This document shows, one piece after another, positions 45,891-57,200 of a DNA stretch of 64,000 bases. Numbering within the stretch: position 1 is the first letter of the stretch; each line of letters begins with the position of its first letter. The stretch comes from Caenorhabditis remanei (Eukaryota > Nematoda > Chromadorea > Rhabditida > Rhabditidae). The position numbers were made by a program, and so were the translations under genes. The stretch is from the NCBI RefSeq assembly GCF_010183535.1, contig NC_071332.1:186001-250000 (forward strand). The letters run 5' to 3'. Under the pieces are notes generated by a model. The model ran no database searches and was not told the DNA's origin. It worked only from the letters and a program-made list of their open reading frames with translations.

Positions 45891-46861
45891 CTGGAATTAA
45901 AATTCAGTAGTTTGGAAGGTTCTAAATATTTGAAATTGGAAGTTAGGTAGAGCACTCTTGCTAGATCCACTTCGAACTAATAAATTGCATTCATATTGCG
46001 ATAATTGAGCATTTTATATTGAACAGACTAAGATAATTAACGAAAAGGGGACTTACCATGAGTTCTAGTTTAAAGGAGATATATCTCCTTTGGAGTAATG
46101 AAAAACGAGTGAATGTGTTTATTGTGTTCCACTTTGTGCTTTAGATGTCATTTCACTCTCCACGCCTGTTCCTTCTGAAACAAGTTTTTTTTTAATTTTC
46201 AAAAAAAAAATCTAAGACGAAAAAAAGAACAAAATGACGAAGAAGCGAGAAACGATGAGTAAGATGAAAAATAAAATGAATGAGGGTGTTGATAAGTGGC
46301 TTGATTTTTGGAGAAATGAATGAGGAGGAGGAGTGAAAAAAGTGGATACTGATTGGGTTGATTTTAGAAAAAAGATAGAACGTCATATGGAGAGAAATTG
46401 TGGAATGACTAACCTATTTTTGTGAAAAAAATAAATATCATCTCTCCCTCACAGCACTCAAACTTTAATCTAGTTTTCGCGGAACACTTATAGCAGTTCT
46501 CGAGGTTGAGTTCTCAGAAAGAAAATGAAAGATTCATGAGAGAGTAAAAAAAATCTGGATGTTTCCTGCAGACAAGCGTGTCAATGAATTATTCTAGAGT
46601 TTAAATGCGGTTAGACATGAAACATTTTTATGAGATTTTGTATGAGGCTTGCAATACCGCGAAAAAAATACGTACTGCTACAATACGCTCTACTGTACAC
46701 CAGGATCTTTTCTTAACAAACAGAATGCTACTTTACTAATAATTTGAATATTCAAACCACTATTTTGTATGTACCAATCTTATTTTTGAAGTTGGCAACT
46801 CTGTTTCATGTTTCAAGATATTACGGTTTCTAAATTATAGTCTTCTAATCTTTCAGTCAGG

Positions 46862-47025
46862 TGAGTTGTCTTTAAAAACCTTTGACTTTTGAGAGAAGAG
46901 AGAGAGCACAAAGAATTAAGAGTGCCTGACTTCTTTGTCCTTCCTGATCTTTAAAGTGCAAATTTCAAATCCTAAAAAGATACCAAAAAGTTGTCAACTA
47001 CAAAAATGAAGGGCTATACTGCAGA
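46862..47025. repeat. Dispersed repeat with GAGAGAG...TTGTCAACTACAAAAATG layout
   Basis: A GA-rich head, an inverted TTCTTTGTCC segment and the tail AAAAAGTTGTCAACTACAAA match other copies partly: near 45345-45385 (tail), 50400-50455 (diverged tail), 52440-52640 (head) and 63085-63115 (tail). Its boundaries are approximate. Confidence 0.4.
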
Positions 47026-50000
47026 ATTCATTTGTATTAATTAAATCTTAACAAAAGCCTCCACGAAAATTCTGCGATTACTGAAACTCCGAGACTTTTG
47101 ATCTTTAGCTTTTTATTTCGCTTTATCTTCCCTTACAATCAGATTGCAAAGGAAGCAAATGAGTCAAAAAGAAAAAAGGCAAAATTGAAATGAAATTTTC
47201 AAAAAAAAACATAGAAAAAGACGGTGTCTGACGTTGAGTGTTTCCCTCCTCCCCATCCCTTAAGAGAGCATTTTGATGAAAGTGAGCAGCCGTTGTTGGG
47301 AAATGAGCTAAACCGAAGTGTCCCCCCTCCCATCTGAGGTCCGGTCCGGTCCCAAATCCACGAAAGTTTACGTAAATGAGCTACGAACCGCTTGTGTTGT
47401 CTCTTTTGGAAATGGATAGGGGAGGGAACAGAGACTTGTCATCGTCAGGTCTCTCTCATTATAATGTCGAAAGAAGGGGGAGAAAAGCTTAAAGGATAAT
47501 AAGAGATCTCGCTTCCCTAATGATGGACCCATAATTATGAAATGAGGCGGAGCCTAGAGACGAGAGGAATGAGTAGAAGAGGGAACACATGCTATGAGAA
47601 TGAGATGATGATAGGTAAACACTACTGATTGATCTATCTTCGTAGAGAAGAGTATCAATGTCCGGTGATCCATGAGGAGAGGGGGACCAGACAACTTTGA
47701 TGAGAAAAAGAAGAAAATGGGGGTGGTAGATGATGGAATGAGGGAAATGAATTGGTGGAGGAGAGAGCGGGAACTTTGATTTGTTGATTCCATTAAGTCT
47801 ATCATTGTGATGAGGTTTGATGAATGAACAAAAAGTTGTGAGAGGGAGGGAAATGAGGTCAAATGGGTGGTCACACAATAGTGTCAGTTTCAGAAATGGA
47901 ATGTCTGGAAGAGGCTAGAAAAGAAAAGGAAAAAAGTGAGACAATTTTTTCAATCTGGATGTAAGGGTTGTTTGATATCAAGAAGTGCTGTATAACCCTC
48001 CCTAGGATCAAAATGAACAGAGATACACTACGTTTTGACACAAATCAAAAATGCCTAGTGTTCGACGTTCGTTGAGATCAGTCCAAGATCACAATTAGGC
48101 TCAAAAAGAGTTATTTACTTGAAAAAGGTGGTAATAAATTGAATTTTCTGAGAAGCCGAACTTATAAGGACAATGCTTCTGTTATCAAACTTTTATAACT
48201 CTCTAATGCGTAGAATTAGGCCAGTTAAAAGAATGTGACTACTAACTGAACAGAATGAAGTTATTTGGCATCCGCGCTCGGTTGTACTGGTACTGGAAGC
48301 AGAGAGAAATTTTAAATTGTCAAGAAATATATATAAAAAATAAAAGCTGAAGTTGTAAGGATTTGGAATCTCTTTTTAAATTTTTCTAGTTTCAAAACGC
48401 GCAAAGGAACAAAGTTTTTAATTTCAGCTCACCTACTCAAGCACGGTGTTGTATCTCCGCTAATTTTGAGGCTAAAAGAGATTCAGAAGTCCCATACTTT
48501 TAGCTTCCCTAATTTATATGTTTATTTGCAAAAAGTTTGACTTACCCTCTCGAACTTAGAGGCTAGCAAAATAAAGAAAAAGGTATCCGCCCATAACGAT
48601 GACTTACTGAACATCTTGTGTGTATTTACATATTTTAGGGGAAAAATGCAAAAAACGATCATTCGATGATTTGTTGTCTACCACCCCAACACACAATAGT
48701 TCCCCTTTTCATAAAATTGAAAAAGAGCCGGAACACATCCTCCAAAAAAAATGTATGCAGCTGTATATGATGCCAATGGAGCACTTTGAATAATGGACAG
48801 ATCTAAATGCCCATAAATATGAGTCGAGTTTTTAGGTTTTGTTAGACGGGGTGGTGAGAGATGACGTACTGGGCGAGAGGAGAAAAGGAATAGGAGGCGA
48901 TTACTCGGAAATACGAGAGTGATATTTTATGGGTCCGATTACTTTCTAAGAAGGGAATAAGAAGTTATTTTAGCCCGAGGTGAGATTTCATATTTGTTTG
49001 TTTTTCGCACAAGAACAGCGTTCGCTTATTTTTGGAATCTGCTGGAAGTGCTTTCTGAAAAAGTGCGTCAGAAAACGAGAATGAATAAATTGGCGGAAAA
49101 TTGAATTGACTTTTTCTTTTGTGATGACGATGACACACTTTGTTTTTATGCGGGAGGTCCTCAGTGCTATCTGATTCAATAAGAAACGAGAGAAACAAGA
49201 ACACGAAAGGAATAATAATAATAATCTCTGAAAGGTATATTAAAAGAGAAAAGTTGACAAGTTGAACGATGTGAGATCACTCCGGAGATCAGAGATTACG
49301 TAGATCTGAAGGCATGAGAGATGTTTGAGTTGGATGAATGTTTACGGATTACTGGGTAATGGGATATACGTACATGAATTGCGCTTTTTTGGGAGGAACT
49401 TTATTCTATGGTTTGATTGAGAGTCAGGGGCTTATTTTTTGTCACCAGAATTTATGAATATCTGTTTAGCAGATGTTGTGAGAGTACTAAATATGCTTTT
49501 TTATATGTTAGTAGCTTCAGAATGAATGGACTGAGATTTCTGGTACAGATCGAGGATACCCGGTCCTGAAGGGCTAGAATATATTTCCGTTTCGCAATTC
49601 ATATATATACGCGGGTCGCGGAATTCGCTAAATTTTTTTGGAAGATCCAGAGCACAGCACCTGACTATACTCAACTTATCTCGGTTCATTTTGATTAATA
49701 ACAGATTCAGAATCCTTATGTCAGTTTCCCAATCATATCAATTTTGGCAAACGTTTGTCTGTACCAGCAAATTATTCAAGCTCTGAAACTCAAAAATCAT
49801 CATACTCTCAAAAAAAAATACGGAACACCTCATTTCCAACAATTGAATATCATTTCCAGTCTAGGTGACATCTCATCTATTGTTCATTTATATCTATTCT
49901 GTGGATATTACATAAATAAATATATATCTGCATAACATTACGTAAGCAGGAATATTAGTGAGATTTCAAGATTTAAGAATACACAAAAAAATATATAAAA

Positions 50001-51557
50001 AATGAACTATGATATCAGGAAATTTTCTACAGGCAAATTCAAGTCATGCATGTGGTTGGAAATCTGGAATGATGCAGATTGTGAATCTAATTTTCAATTT
50101 TATTCATTTTCAAAATGAACAGAGATGCACCGCTAGCAAATCCGCAAAGGAAAAACAGAAAATTGTGTTCCGTGATGAGCATGATTCAATAAAAAATGTG
50201 TTAGTTTATATTACAAGCCATAAATAAAATGTCTTCCGCATTTCGCGAAAATTATAAACTGAAGAGAGAATGGGGCCTTAATTGTGTGTCATACTTTGTC
50301 CAACTTTCTTTTTGTAGCCTTTTTTGAGCTTTCCAGGTATGCAACTTTTAAGCCTCGCCTCTCAGGCCGTTCAAGTATGCAGTCTTTGAAATCGCATATC
50401 TCAAAAGCTATGACAGCTATCAAAAAGTGGCCACTACAAAAATGTAGCTCTGGATTGGATACATACCATCATTATTAATTAAAAAATGTGAAATCAAAAC
50501 TTAAAAAGCTATGGACTACTAAAGTTGCCTCATTTTAGAATCATTCTAAAAAGTTACCAGTTCTAAACCATAATATGTCAAAACCTAGAAGTATTGTCAA
50601 AAAGTTTTTAACCAAAAAAATGATGCTCTTAACTTGTACAACGCAATTGTACATGCAATTCAAAAATATCGGTCTAAATTTGAAACCGTGACAAGCTGGC
50701 GAATTTTTAACACCATTTTATGCTCGAACCAAAAGCTCACTAACTTAAAAAACCACAAACGTTTTGTCAAAGATCTCAAATTTTTGGAGTTGCACCAAAA
50801 GAAACAAGGTTCTTGTGGGTTTTAATTACATTTTCCTAAAAAGTGACCTGCCTTGACGACATTTCCCTCTCTAGATCTCTAGACATCACACATAAGAACC
50901 AAACAGCATTTCAGACAAGAAAGTGGGTGGACAAGACTCGAAATGAGTCGGAAAGAGATCTAGAAAGAGGGTCACACCTTTTTGATGTGAAAAGTGAATA
51001 TTCAGATGAGTCGAAAAATGTCAAAACATGTAGAGGGGATAGTAGTAAGAAAAAGAAAAGAAGAAGAAGAAGGGCTTGTTTTGGTGGATGGGAGAGAGCA
51101 AAGAGGTCCTCTTCTCTCTTTTTGACTTGATTGACTTCTTTTGGAAACGGAAACTCCCGAATCTCAGTGAGAAAGAGAAAGGGAGAGAACTCAAAACCAT
51201 CATCGGCAGAAAATTCAGAAAATTCCGAAAATTCATTTGAAACGGAATTGTTTTAAATCGCACACATGGGGTATTCCCTCTAGAGAACTTTGAGCCGGAG
51301 TAGGGTGACGTGAGGTTCGAAAGATCGGATTCTGGAATTTTCAAGTCGGATTCTTCAGTGAAAGGGGGAAAAAGTCAACAACAGGTGATTTTAAGATATC
51401 GAGAATATGTGGGTGGTCAAACTATAATGTGAATTCAAAAGAGCAACGTTTTTTTTTTCAGAAATCAGATGTTCTGAATATTCGACACATAAACGTAAAA
51501 TTTGAATTTTTTCAAGAATCAGTAACGCTCCGGAGTAGAACGTTAGAGCAATCAGTA

Positions 51558-51814
51558 CTGTCGAAAAAATAAAGTTTCGACAAGGATTTTCAAAAAAAAT
51601 TTCGCGCGCTGAAACGCGCAAGCGCATAAAGTTCTGGGCGGAGCTTAAACTGCAAGCTTAATTAAGCGGCGCGGTTCTAATTCCAGTTGTTTTTTCCAAA
51701 TTAAGAACCGCGCCGCTTGCAGTTTAAGCTCCGCCCAGAACTTTATGCGCTTGCGCGTTTCAGCGCGCGAAATTTTTTTTGAAAATCTTTGTCGAAACTT
51801 TATTTTTTCGACAG
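51558..51814. mobile_element. 257-bp fold-back MITE, TA-flanked (family A, copy 2)
   Basis: The two arms are nearly perfect inverted repeats of about 110 bases. The left starts CTGTCGAAAAAATAAAGTTT, and the right ends with its inverse and ACAG. The arms include GCGCGCTGAAACGCGCAAGC and GGGCGGAGCTTAAACTGCAA. TA flanks both ends (51556-51557, 51815-51816). The ends match the shorter element at 21835-21975, so the two form one family with different interiors. There is no coding capacity; mobilisation in trans by a Tc1/mariner-type transposase is inferred. Confidence 0.8.
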
Positions 51815-52437
51815 TAACAAAAAAAACGAAAAAAAAAAGTTGTGAATCTCACAAGGTCCCCTTCTTCTAGTCTTTGTACCCGTTTTTGATGTCGATGACG
51901 AATAAAGGAAAGAAGAAGTGAAAAAGCTGATTAGCTCGAAGAGGTGGAGGATTCAGAAGGCCCAAAAAGAAGAAGCGAAAAGACAAAAAAGTGCCTCGGG
52001 GTCATTTCTCGACGACGACGACGACATTTTATCGACGACGTGTGTGCCTCCTCTTTAACACAATTCTGAATCCTCGAGGACTAGGAGGAGAGGAATCACT
52101 GATTCTATCTCTATGAGAAGAAGGCGGGAGGGCTTGGGAAATCTGAAGAAGAGGTTTTTGGTGTTCCGGGAAGAGATAAAAACACATAAATTAGAGGAAG
52201 AAGAAGACGTTGACAATTGCGTGGGGCAAAGGATGCCACGAGTCATATTCGGGCTATGGGGAATATGACGTGAATGAGATTGTTTTCAGCTTAAGGAGCA
52301 GTTACAGTACTACCTTTGAAATTGATGAATCTTAAAGGCTGGATAGCCGTTAATGGTTTTTAGTAAATTTCTACACAGATAGATTTTTCAAGTTTCGAAC
52401 ATATAGTTAGTTTTTTAAGTTCATTACTTTTTCGTAC

Positions 52438-52439
<2 letters not shown>

Positions 52440-52497
<58 letters not shown>
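52440..52497. repeat. Long (GA)n microsatellite
   Basis: An almost uninterrupted GA dinucleotide tract of about 58 bases, continuing with imperfect GAGAAA units to about 52516. It is fused to a CGCAGAG-core repeat that continues to about 52640. Confidence 0.9.
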
Positions 52498-52507
<10 letters not shown>

Positions 52508-53215
52508 AAGAGAGAGACGCAGAGAGGCATACACTCTCGCTTCTCTGCGCTCTCTATCTGTAGCTTATCTTCGAAGGAGAATTTCTGGAAACCTTGTGAA
52601 GCTATGAAATATAAAAACGTAGCTATTTGACCTACGCTCTGACGAGAACCACAACAATGGGAGAGTGTGTGAGGCATAAGGTCCGCAACGAAAAAATATT
52701 TGATTTTTTTGTTTCCGAGGCGCGTTGCGTGTGCGTCGCGAATTATACTGAAAGATACGGGAAAAAAACGTTAAAAACCTTGGAACTGCGCCAAATTTGA
52801 ATTTGGCACCGTGCCAACCGTTTTGCAACTGAGCGCGTTTTTTGCGACCTTACGCCTCGCACTGCTGTGTGTTATATGAAGAGAGACAGACATAAAATCT
52901 GACTAACAAAACTTTCAGATTCCGGTAGAGCGCAGTTGCAACCTATTCGACTACAAGCCACAGAGAATTCTGACCTCTTCTGATTGAATCCAATTCACTT
53001 TGACATTGAAACAAAGTGCCCAAAATTGAATTTTCCTCATTCACAGTTCGATTTGAAAATGCCGCGAAAAAAGAGTTCTGAAGGGAAAAGAAGTATTTTT
53101 ACGAGAGTCAAGTGTGAGAAAAGAGAAGAGATGAAACTCTCTTATGTACTTTTGAAGAGAGAGATAAAAATGGGGGGATTGAAGAAATGAGTGTTGATTT
53201 ATTTTTATTTCACAT

Positions 53216-53249
53216 TTTTTCGCTGAAACTTTTTTGTTTCAGCGAAAAA
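53216..53249. repeat. Perfect 14-bp hairpin with T6 loop
   Basis: TTTTTCGCTGAAAC is followed by six T and then the exact inverse GTTTCAGCGAAAAA. No flanking gene uses it; its function is unknown. Confidence 0.75.
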
Positions 53250-53317
53250 AAAATTGCTTGCAACGAGATCACCACCGACACCTCCTTATCACCACCCTGT
53301 GGACATCTCAGGGAAAA

Positions 53318-53392
53318 GTACGCGTGGCGCAGTGGGTTGCTTTTTGGCGCGTCGCGCTTGTCTACCGTGGTTCGATTCCGCAATGAGGTTTT
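53318..53392 (+). repeat. tRNA-like sequence (tRNA pseudogene or SINE head)
   Basis: An A-box-like TGGCGCAGTGG (53325-53335) and a consensus B box GGTTCGATTCC (53369-53379) are 33 bases apart, as in tRNA genes, and TTTT follows at 53389-53392. The T arm can pair (GTGG/CCGC), but the acceptor and anticodon arms do not. It is therefore not a functional tRNA; it is a decayed tRNA or the head of a tRNA-derived SINE. Confidence 0.55.
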
Positions 53393-54293
53393 GCAAAAAA
53401 TGGGAACCAAGTCTCCGTTCGTTTCGGAATCTCCTCGCCCCAATTAGAATTTTGAGACGTTCAAATCTCCAGAGAATTCTTAGGAGAGCATCTTCTTTCT
53501 CTTTTCTTCTAAAAAAGGAGACTTCAATTGAAAATGTCGACGCAGGGAGGGGAGAGATAGAGACAATGTCATAGTTGAGATGACAAAAAAGAAGAAAGAA
53601 GAACGGCTTCCTTGTCAATCAGAAAGAAGAAAAAACAATCGGTTTTGTTGGATATTCTCTCATGTTTAGAATGAAAAGAGTTTGACAAGACGATTGGCGA
53701 AACGACGAAGAACTACTCCTCCTCCTCCTCCTTGAAATGTGATATGGGCAACAAGTGTTACGAGACTATGTGCTATTCCATTCTGAATTCATCAACTTGT
53801 CAGAATAGACACGAGTTCTGGGCACCAGAAAAGTTCGGAGGATCACTGCAATAAAACACATATAAGGGAGTATATATAGACAGAAAAACGCGTTGTTCAA
53901 ATGACATTAAAAACTTGTAAGTTGGGGGGTGGTGCTCACAGTTACACGAGTTCAGAGAATAGGGGGCAGAAAACACGTGGAAGTGGTGGAGATGGTTTCA
54001 GATTCTATGATTTTCAGCAAAAAATCACAAGTAGGAGGGGAACGCGTCTTCAAGGAATAGGATAAAACTACTGACAAGATGAATCAATAATTGGGTGGGA
54101 GCTTGAGGGGGGGGACAAAAACCGGAGAAACAAGGAAAATGGGTTACAGTAGTGGGAGGAAGAGATCGGCACGTGTGCTGAATTGAAGAGAGAGGAAGTA
54201 TGAAACAGGGATAGAGAGTGAAAATGAGGGTATTGAATGGAAAGGAAATGATAATGGAGGGGAGCTAATAACGATAATATATATAATTTATAT

Positions 54294-57200
54294 CTATTGC
54301 ATCTCTTGACTGACAGATGAAGTGGCTGGAAGCGCTTGTCCCTTGAGGACCATCGCAATGTCACGTCGGAATCGAGTCAAGTTCTGTGTGAAGGTGTCCT
54401 TGTTCTTCACCGTCAAATTCATCTCCACATTCGACATTAGTTGAGTGAAGAGCATATCGAAATCAGACTGACGATCGTAGGTTTGTTGGGAGGTAAGCTC
54501 TCGCTTCATGTTCGAATAGACGTCTTCTTGTATGAGAATTAGGCCAAGAAGTGGGCGGGACAGACTCCATTGGCACTTGACTTCTCCGAACATCATCAGA
54601 GTGATCACTGCTTGGAGCATCTGAAAGACAATATGAGTATATATAATTGGTTATTAGCACGGCACGATTTTTACAACCGCGCTCTACCGAAACCGAAGAT
54701 AATTGTGGACATTTTGGTGGAGCGCAGTTGTACGAACAGTGATGAGCTAATAGACTCGTCGAGATTCTTACCTTAGCAAGAATATCTGGATGCTGCTTGA
54801 TAGCAATCAGAATATTATCTCCCTCTGGATCCATACCAACTTTATTCGATGGCGGTGTCGATCTTGTCAATCGGCGATACAAATAATTGAGAATAGTGTC
54901 AAGAGATGAGCATGCAGACGTTATCACAATCGCGTCAACCGAGCTAAGCCCCGAGTGAATCGATCGGAGAAGTGAGCAGAAGACGTCGACGGAAAGATTC
55001 GTGACGAATGGCATGTTGTCCTGGACGACGTGCTCCAGCAAGTTGTAGTGGTTTTGAGCGATTTTCGTGTAGCTCTGAAAATAGTTTTTCGTTGAAGAGG
55101 CAACTATTAGAGTGGCTCACATGGAAATCATCCGGAGGGATACTCATAAACAGTTTAACAAAGGTGGTCAGCGCATCTTGAAGACAAGAATCTCCATAGA
55201 GTCTGAATACTCCGAATGGCACATATGCCCCTATAAGCGCATTTTTGAGAATCAAGAAGATCACTCCGATGTTCTTGTATCTCTCCTTGTAAACACGATC
55301 CTTGGACACATCCGGCAGTTGGAGGAGTCGGTCACCGTAAATCGACACAATCTTGGAAGTCTCCTTGAACAAAAGCACGGCCGAGCAGGAGCTCATTTCG
55401 AATTTCAGGCGTTGCTGCCGGTTTTGTACCATTTCTGAGAGCAAACGGAGAATTGGAGTGACGACGTCGGCGCATCCCGGCCATTTCTCGACGGAGAACT
55501 GCATGATGTTGAACACTTCTGGGTACATCCACTCAAACAAGAGCTGGAATATCGCTTTCGTTGTTGAAGCGATAGCAACACCACGAAGATCTCTGCACAG
55601 TCCGCAGATGATTTTCTTGAGCTGCTCCTCTTCAATTCCCTGACAATTATTCTGTATCACAGTGCATATTCCCTCAACAGTGTCAGTCAATGGTCGCAAG
55701 AATCTCTGAAGCATTTCCTCATCGTCAGCATAATCCGTAGTGAGAAGTCGTGTGAGAGCCTCATAGAATGTTGTTCTCTGCTTCATTGTCTGATAATCTA
55801 TGGTGGGTCCGAGGAAAATGAAGTGATCTGCTGTGTGATTATTCAGAAGAAGTTGAACTTCTGGGAGACGGAAAAGTTTTCTGACTGCAGAATATCCCAA
55901 TGATAAATCTTTGAGCAATGAGAGCGACAAATCAAGAAGATCGGAATTCGATGGCCAGAATTTGAGATTTGTGAGAATCTTCTGAACAATCACTCCCAGC
56001 ATATCCGACTCTTCAGAGATACGCAACTCGGCTTCAAGGGTGTCATAAACCGCACTGGCTCGAGTTATTTGATCCATAATGTATGCTCGACGGAACTGTT
56101 CCAACATGTGAATGAACGAGACTTCCAAACGGAGATTTCCTTTCAGAGGGATAGTAGTGTTAGATAGTTGAAGGCGATTGTCGTTGAACTTCATCACTGT
56201 TATACAACGAGCTATCAACTCTCCGTCCATTTTGTCGTGTGTATCGCTGCTGGTAGACGTCGTTTTTCCAAACACGGCAGTTCCAATCAGAGTGATCAAC
56301 CAGACGAGACGACCCTCGGCGATAGCGGTGTTCACGTCCTGAATATAAAAAAAGAGGTCAATAAGGGAAGTTTAGAGAGAAAAATCTATGATTTTTGATC
56401 AAAAACTATTTATCATACTTGCAAAGCGGGCCAAACAGGCCGAAACTGATCGACGCGTAGCTCGCTTAAAATGTAGTGTTATGAGCTGAAAACTATACCA
56501 AAATGTAGATCTCGGCGAGTTCTAAGTCCGTGACCTACTACAGGTCTTATATATGCGCCGGTCTGGTTTCCAAGTATGCTATTTGTTAACACCCAATTTC
56601 CGCTCCCTCCCTTCAAAACTAACATTTTCCGGTCCATTCATCCAAATATTCGCATTCTGATCGAAATGTTGAGTCAAAAGTTTGCACGTCTTCTCATATT
56701 CACATCTACAAATTATAGCGAGATGCTCCAAAATTTGCAGCGTCGATCCTTGATCATCCAACGGATTTTCAGCGCCCTCTCTCACAACATTCTCAACATG
56801 TTGCAGTCTGCTCTCAATGAAAGCTGTCATAATTTCCGGGCAGTACACGTTGAGAAGATGCTCATCGTTGTTACGAACATATGGGACGGATGTCACCATT
56901 CGCTGCCAGAATGTCATTAAGAAATAGGTGCTGTTCGCTGAAAACTCCATCATTCTTAAGCTTTGTACTGTGAATTCGGCGAGAAGTCGCAGCATGTGAC
57001 TGTAGCAAGGGACGGCGATGAGCTCACAGAGCTGGTAGTTGGTCTTGAGACGGGCGATAAGGCGACAGAACTCGTGGAATGCAGCCTGAAAGAAAAAAAC
57101 ATTTCCTAGTAGTTTTCATACTTGCAAACCGGGTCGTAACTCGCGTCAAACTCAATATTCTGAGCTGAAAAATATATAAAAATGTAGTACGGGTCGTATG

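Larger units (their letters stand above)
45891..54293. other. 8.4 kb gene-poor, repeat-rich stretch
   Basis: I found no gene I can support here. It includes purine-rich DNA (46190-46350, 47540-47880), a dispersed repeat with tail AAAAAGTTGTCAACTACAAA (near 46985; another copy inside the receptor intron near 45355), a diverged cousin near 50400, a 257-bp fold-back element, a long GA microsatellite, a tRNA-like sequence and a perfect short hairpin. Scattered open frames (for example on the minus strand at 49501-49689) lack convincing splice context. The left part is likely receptor promoter; the right end includes exportin-7 3' UTR. Confidence 0.4.

Noticed and set aside
47489..47878. 129-codon His/Ser-rich minus-strand frame
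   Set aside because: It derives from GA-rich low-complexity DNA; two overlapping frames are open at once and neither has splice signals.
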